NCBI GenBank assembly: GCA_903908715.1
Contig: CAIVSY010000072.1
Location: 1-46,208 of the forward strand
Source of the DNA: an uncultured bacterium
Lineage (GTDB): Bacteria > Verrucomicrobiota > Kiritimatiellia > CAIKKV01 > CAITUY01
Length of the DNA: 46,208 nt
Direction of reading: 5' to 3'
Position 1 is the first letter of the stretch. Every line of letters begins with the position of its first letter. Position numbers and translations under genes: made by a program. The notes beneath the pieces were generated by a model. It worked only from the letters and a program-made list of their open reading frames with translations. It ran no database searches and was not told the DNA's origin. This document shows, piece by piece, positions 1 through 9,000 of this stretch.

Positions 1-260
1 CTCGCCTTGCGTTGATCGCTCCCGGTATCCAGCCCCGCCCAGAAAATGTGCACGTGATCGGGCATGAGGCAATACATGGGACAAATGAGGCGATAGCGAT
101 GCAGGAGGTGGACCTGCAGTTCCCGAAAGCGGAGATGGGTTTCACGATCCAGCCAGCCGGTTGCCCGGCCGGCAACCGTCATGCTCCAGTGGACAAAGGC
201 ATAACCAGCGTAGTATTCCGGAGGCATACGACGCAGATAGTCATGCAAGGCGGCGGGCAT
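1..260 (-). CDS. REP-associated tyrosine transposase (RAYT, Y1/IS200-like), 5' part only
   Basis: The reading frame starts at ATG 260 and leaves the window at base 1, so only about 86 N-terminal residues are visible. The diagnostic segment is CLMPDHVHIFWAGL near residue 60. It contains the HUH-type metal-binding pair (HVH) of Y1 transposases in the usual MPDHVH context. The preceding segment (YAFVHWSM, then TGWLDRETHLRFRE) fits the single-domain, chromosomal RAYT branch that processes REP sequences rather than a full IS200/IS605 element. The catalytic tyrosine would lie beyond the window edge and cannot be checked. A REP stem-loop sits about 15 bases upstream of the start codon and two REP pairs follow within 240 bases, the normal arrangement for a RAYT. 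It is very likely real. Whether it is intact is unknown. Confidence 0.85.
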   Translation of the reverse strand, partial: MPAALHDYLRRMPPEYYAGYAFVHWSMTVAGRATGWLDRETHLRFRELQVHLLHRYRLICPMYCLMPDHVHIFWAGLDTGSDQRKA

Positions 261-274
261 GACGTAAGAATATC

Positions 275-297
275 GGAATCCCAACGGATTACGCTAC
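275..297 (-). repeat. REP stem-loop next to the RAYT start
   Basis: Read on the minus strand this is GTAGC followed by a stem GTAATCC, loop GTTG, stem GGATTCC. It has the 5' GTAG head and 4-base loop of the REPs at 333-498 and 43001-43077. One arm carries a substitution. It lies just upstream of the transposase start codon. Confidence 0.7.
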
Positions 298-332
298 TAT
301 ATTTCTACTTTATAGCTACATTATCATGCACC

Positions 333-393
333 ATAGCGGCATTCGTGAGAATGCCCCCATCCCCCGGCGGAATTCTCACGAATTCCGCTACAG
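333..393. repeat. Inverted REP pair (BIME-like) 1
   Basis: Two REP hairpins face each other. The left one is TAGC then GGCATTC-GTGA-GAATGCC (334-355). The right one is GGAATTC-TCAC-GAATTCC then GCTA (369-390). Each has a 7-bp stem, a 4-base loop and the GTAG-type head on the outside (the left copy has ATAG). Such pairs are the known substrates of RAYT proteins, and one lies immediately upstream. Confidence 0.85.
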
Positions 394-422
394 TTCCTCA
401 ACAGGCAGCGTCCTCCTCCCCC

Positions 423-498
423 GTAGCGGCATTCGTGAGAATGCCGACAGTCAAACCCATGCGACCGCCCCCCGGTGGAATCCAAAGAATTCCGCTAC
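423..498. repeat. Inverted REP pair (BIME-like) 2
   Basis: This is a second inverted pair. The left hairpin (GTAGC, GGCATTC-GTGA-GAATGCC, 423-445) is base-identical to the left hairpin of pair 1. The right hairpin (477-498) has a slightly degraded stem. Together with the pair at 333-393 it fills the gap between the RAYT and the phoR stop codon. Confidence 0.8.
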
Positions 499-512
499 AG
501 GAGGGCGCCCCT

Positions 513-2288
513 TTACGCCCCGGGCTTCGGAAGGCGGATCGTGAAGATGCTGCCTTCACCCGGCACGCTGCTGACCGCCACACTTCCGCCGTGTGCCAGC
601 GCAATATGTTTAACGATGGACAGTCCCAGTCCCGTGCCGCCCGCTTCCCGGCTCCGTGCCGGATCCACCCGGTAGAAACGCTCGAACAGGCGGTCCAAAT
701 GCTGCGGCTCAATCCCGCACCCCTGGTCCCGCACGGAAATCTCAACCGCATCAGCCGTGACGCCTGCCCCCACCGATACGGAGCGCCCCGGCTCACTATA
801 CTTGATTGCGTTATCCAGCAGATTCGCCACCGCCTGCTCCAGAAGCGACACGTTGGCTTCCACCCTCAGCGAGTCCGGACAGGACACCCGGAGCTCAACT
901 CGCCGTTCAGCAGCCGGCACACGAAGGCTTTCCGCCACACCCCTCAACAGGTCCATCAGATCCACCGTCTCCAGAACAATCTGCCGTGACTCGATGTCAT
1001 GCTCCACGCTGGAGAGTTTCAGCAGATCGCCCGCCAGATTCACCAACCGGTCGACCTGCCGCGCTGCCATGTCGACAAACTGCCGCTCCTGCCCGGGATC
1101 GCCCAGCGCCCAGTCCTGCAGGGATTCCACCGCCCCCTGGATCGCCGCGATCGGCGTCTTCAGCTCGTGCGAGGCATTGGCCACAAAATCCCGGCGCATG
1201 TTATCCAGCCGCCTCGATTGCGTGCAGTCCTCCGCCACCAGCACGGCGCCGATCCGGATTCCGGTCGCATCCGTTAACGGCGCCCCGCGGACCTTTAACC
1301 ACCGGCCACGGTCGACTCCGTATTCCACTTCGACCACCGCTGCGCCTCCATTCTCCAGCACCGAAGCCATCATCGCCTGAATATCGGGGTCATGAATGAC
1401 CTCGTACAGGTTGCGGTCCCGGTCCCGCGCCTCGTCCAATTCGAACAGCCGCGCCGCTGCCTTGTTGATGCGGGTCAGGCTGCCCTGGGCATCAAAGGCA
1501 ACCACCCCTTCCACCATGCCGGCCAGCACCGTTTCCAGTTCGTTGCGCTGCCGGGTCACCGTCGCAATCCGGTCCTGCAGCCGTTCTGCCATCTGATTCA
1601 GCGAACCCGCCAATTCCGCCAGTTCCACCCAGCGCGACGAGGGCGCCCTGACTGCGAAATCGCCGTTCCCATACGCTTCCGCCACGTACCGGAGAACTTC
1701 CACGGGACGGCTGACCCTCCGCGCCGCCACGTAACTGGCCAGGGAGACGGCCAGAAGGATCAGAATCGCCGCCACCCACACGCGGTGCCGCAACGCGCCG
1801 GCCATTTGCTCCAGGACCGGAACCGCGACCGCCGCGCGAACCACTCCGGCTACCGCGCCGCCCCGGAACACCGGCACCGCGACATACATCGTCCGGGCCC
1901 TGACTGTCGCGCTGTCGCGAGTAACCTCGCCCGTTCGGCCGGCGAGCGCAGCGGCCATTTCAGGGCGGGTGGCATGATTCTCCATGGCGGCGGGATCCCT
2001 TTCGGTATCGGCAAGTACATGCCCTGCCCCGTCCATAACCGTCAGGCGCACATTCGCCACGCGCGCCACATCCTCGCACACGGCTTGAGCCTCCGCCGGC
2101 CGTTCAAATATGTCTGAAGGCAGGAGACGACGTGTCAATTCCGCCCGGACCGTCAATTCCCGCCGGGCCTCCTGCAGGGCGCGATCATCCATCACGCGGA
2201 AGAAATGAGCCGCTGCAGCCATCACCGCCACCAGCGTCATGCTCAACGCCGTCAGATAAAACCCCCAGAACAATCTGTGCTTGTTCAT
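513..2288 (-). CDS. phoR: PhoR-type sensor histidine kinase
   Basis: This is a membrane sensor kinase of 591 residues. It has an N-terminal membrane segment (about 8-30), a periplasmic sensing region (31-170), a second membrane segment (about 171-190), HAMP (about 190-243) and PAS (about 247-355). HisKA follows with the phosphoacceptor His374 in ASHELKTPI. The HATPase domain has N-box Asn493 (LLDNAIKY), the DQGCG G1 box at 521-525 and GTGLGL at 551-556. This order is that of PhoR, which phosphorylates PhoB when phosphate is scarce. It lies 15 bases downstream of its response regulator on the same strand, so the two form an operon. No pst/phoU genes are in view, so the phosphate signal is inferred from architecture only. 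Confidence 0.9.
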   Translation of the reverse strand: MNKHRLFWGFYLTALSMTLVAVMAAAAHFFRVMDDRALQEARRELTVRAELTRRLLPSDIFERPAEAQAVCEDVARVANVRLTVMDGAGHVLADTERDPAAMENHATRPEMAAALAGRTGEVTRDSATVRARTMYVAVPVFRGGAVAGVVRAAVAVPVLEQMAGALRHRVWVAAILILLAVSLASYVAARRVSRPVEVLRYVAEAYGNGDFAVRAPSSRWVELAELAGSLNQMAERLQDRIATVTRQRNELETVLAGMVEGVVAFDAQGSLTRINKAAARLFELDEARDRDRNLYEVIHDPDIQAMMASVLENGGAAVVEVEYGVDRGRWLKVRGAPLTDATGIRIGAVLVAEDCTQSRRLDNMRRDFVANASHELKTPIAAIQGAVESLQDWALGDPGQERQFVDMAARQVDRLVNLAGDLLKLSSVEHDIESRQIVLETVDLMDLLRGVAESLRVPAAERRVELRVSCPDSLRVEANVSLLEQAVANLLDNAIKYSEPGRSVSVGAGVTADAVEISVRDQGCGIEPQHLDRLFERFYRVDPARSREAGGTGLGLSIVKHIALAHGGSVAVSSVPGEGSIFTIRLPKPGA

Positions 2289-2303
2289 GATCCACCCGCG
2301 CTC

Positions 2304-2993
2304 TTAGTCGTCCCGGAAACGATACCCCACGCCCCGGACTGTTTCAATGGATTCCCCGCGCGGCCCCAACTTGCGCCGCAATCCGACAATCTGCACATCC
2401 ACGGCGCGGTCGGTGACCGGATACGACTCGCCATGAATCGATGTTACAATCTGGTCGCGCGTGAACACCCGGCCCGGATACCCCGCCAGCAGGCTGAGCA
2501 CACGAAATTCCGTAAAAGTCAGATCGAGGGGTTTCCCCTTCAACAGCACCTCATGGCGCTCGGAATCGATGGTCAGGTCGCGGATCTTGATCACCCCGCC
2601 CTCCACACCTCCGACACCTTCCCGGCGCCGGAGCGCATTCCTCAGCCGGGCCACGAGTACACGCACACTGAAGGGCTTGACGATGTAGTCGTCGGCCCCG
2701 ACCTCGAGCCCGGTGACCACGTCCACATCCTCGGCCTTGGCGGTGGCCATCAGCACCGGAATACCCGCCGTCAGCGTGTCTCGCTTCAAGAGCCGGCAGA
2801 CCTGCAATCCATCCATTCCTGGAAGCATAAGGTCGAGTACAATCGCATCCGGGGCCTCGCTGCGAGCCAGCTTGAGGCCCGCTTCCCCGTCCTTGGCGGT
2901 CAACACCGAATAACCTTCCTTGGCGAGATTCGACTTCAGGATCTCGCGAAGATCCGACTCGTCCTCGACAACCAGTATTTTCTCTTGCGCCAT
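2304..2993 (-). CDS. phoB: PhoB-type (OmpR family) response regulator
   Basis: This protein of 229 residues has a receiver domain: acidic pocket Glu10/Asp11, phosphorylated Asp54 in VLDLMLPGMDG, and Lys106 in VKPF. A C-terminal winged-helix DNA-binding domain follows (about 130-228), ending GVGYRFRDD as OmpR/PhoB proteins do. I chose ATG 2993 because AAGAAGG lies just upstream and the protein then begins MAQEKILVVEDE, the normal family start. An in-frame ATG at 3062 would add an unconserved 23-residue leader. It is the first gene of the phoB-phoR operon and divergent from rnhC. Confidence 0.92.
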   Translation of the reverse strand: MAQEKILVVEDESDLREILKSNLAKEGYSVLTAKDGEAGLKLARSEAPDAIVLDLMLPGMDGLQVCRLLKRDTLTAGIPVLMATAKAEDVDVVTGLEVGADDYIVKPFSVRVLVARLRNALRRREGVGGVEGGVIKIRDLTIDSERHEVLLKGKPLDLTFTEFRVLSLLAGYPGRVFTRDQIVTSIHGESYPVTDRAVDVQIVGLRRKLGPRGESIETVRGVGYRFRDD

Positions 2994-3112
2994 GGCCTTC
3001 TTCAACCATAAGCGCCGTCCGCTGTAAAGCGCGGAGATTAGATCACGCAACATCGCAAACAAGCGGAATTCCGTTTTGCGCTCCGGCGCGGTTTTGATAT
3101 AAGGGATGGTTT

Positions 3113-4135
3113 ATGGAACCTCGTAATTCCTTCACGTTCACGTTGGACGAAACACAGCAGGCGGCCCTGATCCTGCTTCTGGAACAGGGAAACTACCGCC
3201 CGGCCACCGTCCCCTACGCCACCATCGCGGCGGACGCCGAACACTGCCGCATCGTCCTCTACCAGTCGGGCAAGTGCGTCGTCCAGGGCAAGGGCGCGCA
3301 GGAATTCCTCACCTTCGTGCTGGAGCCCCAGGTCCTCCTCTCCGCCAAGGTCGGCTATGAGGAGGTCGTCAACCCCGAAGCCTTCGCCCCTCACATCGGC
3401 GTGGACGAAAGCGGCAAGGGCGATTTCTTCGGCCCACTGGTCATCGCCAGCGCCTACAGCGACAAGACCCTCGTCAAGCCGATGCAGGAGATCGGCGTGC
3501 GGGACAGCAAGACCATCTCCAGCGATGCCCGCGCACTCGATATCGCAAAGGCGCTCCGTCAGCTCCTGGGCAACCGGTTCAGCATCGTGGCCATCGGCCC
3601 GCGGAAGTACAACGAGCTCTACACCCGCATCCGCAACGTGAACTCCATTCTCTCCTGGGGCCACGCCCGCGCCATCGAGAACCTGCTGGAGAAGATCCCA
3701 TCCTGCACCCGCGCCGTCTCAGACCAGTTCGGCAGCAAGGAACAGGTCAAGCGCGCCCTGATGCAGAAGGGCCGCAAAATCGAACTGGTCCAGATGCACA
3801 AGGCGGAATCGGATATCGCCGTGGCTGCCGCCTCCATCCTCGCCAGGGAAGCCTTCCTTGTGGGACTCCGCAAACTGGGCGAGCAGTACGAGGTCAAGTT
3901 CCCGAAAGGCGCATCCGACCTTGTCCAGCAGGCCGCTGTCAACGCCATCGTAAAACATTCCCCAACCATCCTCCTTGAAACCGCCAAGTGCCATTTCAAG
4001 ACTACCGACACCGTCCTCTCGCGCATGAACCTGACCCGAGCCGCCCTCGGCCCCGACGGCGCCGCCCAATCGGCTACCGCCAACGGATTCCGCTTCCGGC
4101 GGAAGGAGTCAGGCGCAGGGGGCGGAAGCCAGTAA
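3113..4135 (+). CDS. rnhC: Ribonuclease HIII
   Basis: It cleaves the RNA strand of RNA-DNA hybrids. The 340-residue protein has an N-terminal TBP-like substrate-binding domain (about 1-85), then the RNase H fold. The signature HIGVDESGKGDFFGPLV supplies catalytic Asp98 and Glu99, Asp204 lies in SDQFG, and Asp234 in HKAESD. The DE pair at the start of the site and the N-terminal domain separate RNase HIII from RNase HII. AAGGGAT precedes the ATG. It is followed, after a gap of about 160 bases with an inverted repeat, by prmA on the same strand. Confidence 0.93.
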   Translation: MEPRNSFTFTLDETQQAALILLLEQGNYRPATVPYATIAADAEHCRIVLYQSGKCVVQGKGAQEFLTFVLEPQVLLSAKVGYEEVVNPEAFAPHIGVDESGKGDFFGPLVIASAYSDKTLVKPMQEIGVRDSKTISSDARALDIAKALRQLLGNRFSIVAIGPRKYNELYTRIRNVNSILSWGHARAIENLLEKIPSCTRAVSDQFGSKEQVKRALMQKGRKIELVQMHKAESDIAVAAASILAREAFLVGLRKLGEQYEVKFPKGASDLVQQAAVNAIVKHSPTILLETAKCHFKTTDTVLSRMNLTRAALGPDGAAQSATANGFRFRRKESGAGGGSQ

Positions 4136-4148
4136 TCGTCAATCTGTC

Positions 4149-4264
4149 CAATATCCAATGTCCCATGAAGAGAAAATGACGAAAAGGAGGACTGCGAGTG
4201 ATGGATTCGCCTGTCTCTCATCCCCCTTGGAAGTTGGACATTCCGTGTCGGTCATTGGACATTG
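4149..4264. repeat. Intergenic inverted repeat between rnhC and prmA
   Basis: A 15-base arm at 4149-4163 pairs with 4250-4264 (13 of 15 positions). Both arms are built from the word CAATGTCCAATG and its variants. The loop of about 86 bases shows no gene. It looks like a small dispersed intergenic element, but only one copy is in this window. Confidence 0.45.
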
Positions 4265-4296
4265 AATTACAACGAGTCACGCATTGATTTGGAAAT

Positions 4297-5199
4297 ATGA
4301 GTCCGGTCCCTGGTCAACCTACCCTCCACGTGGCGCGTGTGGAAACTTCCACGGCAGTGGCGGATTTCGTGGATGAATGCTCGGTCCTGGAGGCGGATGA
4401 CCAGTGCACAGCATGGATCGATGCCGACCGCGATTTCGCGCGGATCGAATATTTCTGCGCCACGGAGGCCGAAGCCAGCCATCGCCTGGCGGCTCTGGAA
4501 GCGCTTGTCCGCAAACCATTCCCATACGCCCCGTGGTCGGCTGTCATCTCCCCTCTCCCCTATGAGAACTGGGCGGAAACCTGGAAACGCTTCTTCCACG
4601 CCGAAAAGGTATCCCCCCGCCTCTGGATCAAGCCCTCCTGGGAAACCTGCGTTCCCGCACCGGACGAGTTCGTGCTCGACCTGGATCCCGGAATGAGCTT
4701 CGGAACCGGCCAGCATGGCACCACCCGCGGTTGCCTGGAATTGCTGGATGAAATCTCACGGGAACATCCCGGCCTGCGCCTCCTCGATGTCGGATGCGGC
4801 TCGGGCATCCTCGCCATTGCGGCCGCCCGGCTGGGCTTCACCGGGATCACGGCTGTGGATAACGATCCCGACGCCGTCCGGATCGCCACCGAAAACGCGG
4901 ACCGGAACGGCGTCCTCAACCGTATCCGTTTCCAGGTCGCCGATCTTTCAACCTTCGTCCTTGCGGAGCCCTGCGACGTGGTCGCCGCCAATATCCTCGC
5001 ATCGGTCCTGATCGCAAATGCCGCCATCCTTGCGCAACTCGTGGCCGCAAGCCCGCACTCAGCCCTTATCCTTTCGGGAATTCTAAACCCCCAGGCGGAG
5101 GAAGTGGTGAACGCCTTCCAGGTAATCGGCTTCGCCCCCGCCCAAACCGTGCAACGGGGGGAATGGACCACCCTGCGAATGAAACGGATGTCAAGCTAA
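4297..5199 (+). CDS. prmA: Ribosomal protein L11 methyltransferase
   Basis: This enzyme trimethylates ribosomal protein L11 with S-adenosylmethionine. The 300-residue protein has an N-terminal L11-binding domain (about 1-100). The family signature DPGMSFGTGQHGTT is at 130-143, the SAM-binding loop DVGCGSGIL at about 164-172, and NILASVLI stands where PrmA has its NI(L/V)A substrate loop. Length and order match PrmA fully. Its stop codon is 3 bases before the helicase start at 5203, so the two are probably translated from one message. Confidence 0.93.
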   Translation: MSPVPGQPTLHVARVETSTAVADFVDECSVLEADDQCTAWIDADRDFARIEYFCATEAEASHRLAALEALVRKPFPYAPWSAVISPLPYENWAETWKRFFHAEKVSPRLWIKPSWETCVPAPDEFVLDLDPGMSFGTGQHGTTRGCLELLDEISREHPGLRLLDVGCGSGILAIAAARLGFTGITAVDNDPDAVRIATENADRNGVLNRIRFQVADLSTFVLAEPCDVVAANILASVLIANAAILAQLVAASPHSALILSGILNPQAEEVVNAFQVIGFAPAQTVQRGEWTTLRMKRMSS

Positions 5200-5202
5200 C
5201 CC

Positions 5203-8200
5203 ATGTCGCAAAGACTTCCCATAACGCACAAGGTTCTCGTCAGCTGGGCCGGCGAACGGGTATTCCGCGACGCCCAGACCCTGTCGGAACGGAACCTGGT
5301 CCAGGATGTCTCCTTTCAGCCGCCCCTGATCACCGGCACCATTCTCTGGAGCAACCGCCCCCTGAAAACCGGCGTCCGCATCCTCCCGGGCGGCTCCGCG
5401 GAGAACCTTTGCCCCTGCCGCGACAGCAAGGAGCGAGGCATCATCTGCGCCCATGTTGTGGCGCTTTGCCTGGAACTGATCCACCGGAACAACAACCCCG
5501 AACTGGAAACCATGAAGCGGGAGGAAATGCGCCGAGCCGAGCGTCTGGCCAATGTCTCGGAAACTGCCTACCTCAAACGCGCACGCGCCGGGGAACCCGG
5601 CAGTGTCACCGCCCACCTTGTCCTGACCCTCCACGCCGGCTGGCGCGACGGCGTTGCATCCGGGCGGATCCCTCTGTCCTGCGCCCTTGCCATGAATGGC
5701 GACCCCATCCCCCTGGACCAGGTTTCTCCCGACATCTGCCTGGGCCTTTCACAAAAGGATGAAGCCATCCTGTTCGTGCTGGAGGATATCGCCGGGGGCC
5801 CCGTCGGCGGAACCCTCGGACTCAGTCCCCATGACTTCCTTTCCCTTCTCCATCTTCTGCAGGGTTTGACCTTGCAGGAGGAAGGTTATCCTGATCCGGT
5901 TACCGTGGGCGCGGCGCGGCTTCAGTCCTACCTGCACCTGGATCTCGATCATGAAAACGGTGACCTGATCCTGATGCTCCACACCGAGGTACCGTTCCTG
6001 AAGGCTTCCGAGACTCCCTTTTATGTGGTGGCGGGCCGCCACGGCTGGGTATTCGGCGCGCGCCATTTCTGGCCACTGGAGAAGGTCCTGCCTGAACCCA
6101 TCCGGGGCATCTATACCGACACCGTCACCATTGCCCGTCCCGCGGTGCCACGATTCATGCAGGAGGAACTTCCGATCCTCGGGGGCTTCATGCGGATCGA
6201 AAGCGATCTGTCGGCGGATCTCTTCACCATCGAGCCTGCCGAACCTCGCTTCCGCATGATGGTCCGCGGCAGCCCCGCCTCTCTGGCGGCCACCGTCTTC
6301 GCCGAATACAACGGGTTTCGACTCGTGGCGGGCAAGAAGGATCCCGCCGGCCATTTTGCCATCCCGGACCCCGCCGATCTCATGCGCTACACCGTCCGGA
6401 ACATGCAGGCGGAACAGACGGCTCTCCAGAGCCTTTCCGCATTCGGGCTGAAGGGCGCAACCGGCGATTCCCTCGATCCGGTGGTCGGCTGCCGCGAGGT
6501 CCTGAATTTCCAGGGCAGTCATATCCCGGCCCTGCGTCGCGCCGGCTGGCGCGTGGAACTGGAAGGCCGGATTTCAGAGGTTATGGATTCCATGGACTTC
6601 GCCACACCGGTGGTCCATATCCAGAACGACTCAACCCAGCCCGGATGGTTCGATGTCGGCTTCGATTTCGAGGACGGCACCGGGCATCGCCTCTCGCCGG
6701 TCGAGATCCAGCGCGCCCTTCTAAAGGGGGAATCGTTCATCCAGTCCGGCGGACGCACGATCCTGCTGGATTCCTCCGCCATCGATTCCATGATGGAGGT
6801 GTTCCGGGATTGTTCCAGCGGCGAGGGCGGCACACCAGGCTCCTTCCGCATGTCCGCCGTCTACTCCGCCTATGTCAAGACCTCCCTCGACGCACTGGAC
6901 GGCGTGGATGTGGAGACCACTCCCGCCTGGCGGCTCGCAGCGGAAAAACAGGGTCGACTGCTCCCCATCGAGACGATTCCCCTCCCCGCCACGCTCGAAA
7001 ACACCCTGCGTCCGTACCAGAAGGAAGGCATCAACTGGCTCCGGTTCCTGGAAATCAACAGCTTCGGAGGTATCCTTGCCGACGAAATGGGCCTGGGCAA
7101 GACCCTCCAGACCCTCGCCTGGCTGCAGATGGAGCGCCACCAGGCCGGCGCACGCAGCAAACCGGCCCTGATCATCTGCCCCACCAGCCTGGTGAACAAC
7201 TGGTTCGAGGAAGCCCAGCGGTTCGTACCCGGAATGAGGGTACTCCCCCTCTCCGGCAGCGACCGGCACAACCGCTGGAACGAATTGCCGGACGCCCAGA
7301 TCGTCGTAACCTCCTATGCCCTCCTGCGGCGTGACATCGCCCGTTACCGGGAACTGGAGTTCTCCGTGATGGTCCTCGACGAAGCCCAGCACATCAAGAA
7401 CCGCTCCACCCAGAATGCAATCCTCGCCAAGGAAATCCGCGCGAATCACCGCCTCGTCCTCACCGGCACACCCATCGAGAACAGCGTGTCGGACCTCTGG
7501 TCCATCATGGACTTCCTGATGCCGAAGTATCTCGGCTCACACGATACCTTCCGCCAGCATTACGAACTCCCTATCGGCCAGGGCGGACCCGATGGCCATA
7601 CCGCGCAGCTCCGCCTGCACCGCAAGCTCCAGCCCTTCCTCATGCGCCGCCTCAAGACCGAGGTCGCCCGCGATCTCCCCGCCCGCATCGAGCGCCTGGC
7701 AACCTGCACACTCAGCCCCGACCAGAAGGCCGTCTACAAGCAACTGGTGGATTCCTCCCGCCGCCGCCTGACCGACCTTGTGGCAAAGCAAGGCTTCCAG
7801 CGTTCTCGCATGGAGGTCCTCAAGACCCTGCTGCGCCTGCGCCAGGTCTGCTGCCATCTTGACCTGCTCCACCTCGAGGGACTGAAAGCCGAGGCCCCGT
7901 CCGCCAAGATGGACCTCTTCTTCGAATTGCTGGATGAAGCACTCGATGGCGGGCACCGGGTCCTGGTTTTCAGCCAGTTCGTTTCCATGCTCTCCATCCT
8001 CCGCACCCAGATGGAACAACGCCAGATCCCGTTCTGCTACCTGGACGGCGCCACCAAGGACCGCATGGCCGAGGTCCATCGCTTCAACACCCACCGTTCC
8101 ATCCCGGTGTTCCTGATCAGCCTTAAAGCCGGCGGAACGGGACTGAACCTCACCGGCGCTGACATGGTGATCCATTTCGACCCGTGGTGGAACCCCGCCG

Positions 8201-8409
8201 TGGAAAACCAGGCCACCGACCGCGCACACCGGATCGGCCAGAAACGTACCGTGTACAGCATCAAGCTCATAACCCGGGGAACCGTCGAGGAAAAGGTACT
8301 CGCCCTTCAGAACCAGAAAAAGGCCGTCATCGATGCAACCCTCGATGCCGGGGAAAATGCCTTCGGCTCCATGACCTGGGACAACATCCAGGAACTCCTG
8401 GCGCTGTAG
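5203..8409 (+). CDS. SWIM zinc-finger SNF2-family helicase
   Basis: This 1068-residue protein is a RapA/HepA-like ATP-dependent translocase on DNA. The N-terminus has a SWIM zinc finger (Cys70, Cys72, Cys82, His84; CxC...CxH). A long middle region of about 500 residues has no motif I recognise. The SNF2 ATPase follows: Walker A DEMGLGKT at 627-634, DEAQ at 726-729, then TGTPIENSVSDLWS. The helicase C domain follows, with SLKAGGTGLNLTGA, FDPWWNPAVENQATDRAHRIGQ and the C-terminal VEEKVLALQ. This order is the bacterial stand-alone SNF2/SWIM type, whose cellular role is largely unknown. It follows prmA with a 3-base gap. Confidence 0.9.
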   Translation: MSQRLPITHKVLVSWAGERVFRDAQTLSERNLVQDVSFQPPLITGTILWSNRPLKTGVRILPGGSAENLCPCRDSKERGIICAHVVALCLELIHRNNNPELETMKREEMRRAERLANVSETAYLKRARAGEPGSVTAHLVLTLHAGWRDGVASGRIPLSCALAMNGDPIPLDQVSPDICLGLSQKDEAILFVLEDIAGGPVGGTLGLSPHDFLSLLHLLQGLTLQEEGYPDPVTVGAARLQSYLHLDLDHENGDLILMLHTEVPFLKASETPFYVVAGRHGWVFGARHFWPLEKVLPEPIRGIYTDTVTIARPAVPRFMQEELPILGGFMRIESDLSADLFTIEPAEPRFRMMVRGSPASLAATVFAEYNGFRLVAGKKDPAGHFAIPDPADLMRYTVRNMQAEQTALQSLSAFGLKGATGDSLDPVVGCREVLNFQGSHIPALRRAGWRVELEGRISEVMDSMDFATPVVHIQNDSTQPGWFDVGFDFEDGTGHRLSPVEIQRALLKGESFIQSGGRTILLDSSAIDSMMEVFRDCSSGEGGTPGSFRMSAVYSAYVKTSLDALDGVDVETTPAWRLAAEKQGRLLPIETIPLPATLENTLRPYQKEGINWLRFLEINSFGGILADEMGLGKTLQTLAWLQMERHQAGARSKPALIICPTSLVNNWFEEAQRFVPGMRVLPLSGSDRHNRWNELPDAQIVVTSYALLRRDIARYRELEFSVMVLDEAQHIKNRSTQNAILAKEIRANHRLVLTGTPIENSVSDLWSIMDFLMPKYLGSHDTFRQHYELPIGQGGPDGHTAQLRLHRKLQPFLMRRLKTEVARDLPARIERLATCTLSPDQKAVYKQLVDSSRRRLTDLVAKQGFQRSRMEVLKTLLRLRQVCCHLDLLHLEGLKAEAPSAKMDLFFELLDEALDGGHRVLVFSQFVSMLSILRTQMEQRQIPFCYLDGATKDRMAEVHRFNTHRSIPVFLISLKAGGTGLNLTGADMVIHFDPWWNPAVENQATDRAHRIGQKRTVYSIKLITRGTVEEKVLALQNQKKAVIDATLDAGENAFGSMTWDNIQELLAL

Positions 8410-8600
8410 AACAACGCCTCCCGCTCCCAAACCCGGAGGATATCCCGCTTGCCAAAGGCAACCCTGTACTGGTACTTTTCGAATATAGCGAAATGGCATT
8501 CCGTTTGGTATCAGCGGATGCGTGTCCGCGCCCCTTGGAATCCATTCCATGGACCTGATGAAAAGTCATCAGAATGTTTCGCGAAGTAAAGGGGGAAACT

Positions 8601-8999
8601 TTGAAGCGAATACTTCTTGTAGATGATGATGTGGCGATCCTGCGGGGCCTGAAACCCGCACTGACCCGCGAAGGCTATGACGTTGTGACAACGTCGAACC
8701 CCACCGAGGTTTCCAGCATGATCAGCCGGGAATCCTTTGATCTCATCATTCTTGACGTACGCATGCCGGCAAAGAGCGGTGTCGAGGTTTTTGACGAACT
8801 GAAGAAAATCAACCCCGACATGCGCTTCCTGTTCATCACCGCCTTCCTGAAGTCATTTTCCGTCGAATCCAACGCCATGCTGAAGCGCTGGCAGGAACTG
8901 TTGCCCGACGGCAACACGGATGTGTTGTACAAACCGTTCAAACTGGATGACCTCTATTTGAAAGTGGAAGGGCTCATCGGCCCGGCTAAAGGCGGGTAG
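8601..8999 (+). CDS. Stand-alone receiver-domain response regulator
   Basis: This is a CheY-like single receiver domain with no output domain. It has KRILLVDDD (acidic pocket), LIILDVRMPAKSG (phosphorylation Asp) and VLYKPF (conserved Lys). A stretch between beta4 and beta5 (FLKSFSVESNAMLKRWQELL) is longer than in CheY. I chose TTG 8601 because AAGGGGG lies at the right distance and the protein then begins at the conserved KRILLVDDD. An in-frame ATG at 8574 without a ribosome site would add nine residues. The stop is one base from the next start (9001), so the two genes are coupled. No histidine kinase is adjacent. Confidence 0.85.
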   Translation: MKRILLVDDDVAILRGLKPALTREGYDVVTTSNPTEVSSMISRESFDLIILDVRMPAKSGVEVFDELKKINPDMRFLFITAFLKSFSVESNAMLKRWQELLPDGNTDVLYKPFKLDDLYLKVEGLIGPAKGG

Positions 9000-9000
9000 C

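Noticed and set aside
12..989. Open plus-strand frame of 325 codons
   Set aside because: It crosses the RAYT, the REP repeats and the phoR kinase domain in antisense, and its translation is Pro/Arg/His-rich with no domain.
3098..3103. TATAAG as a -10 for rnhC
   Set aside because: There is no matching -35 and transcription would start after the ribosome site that serves ATG 3113, so it is probably chance.
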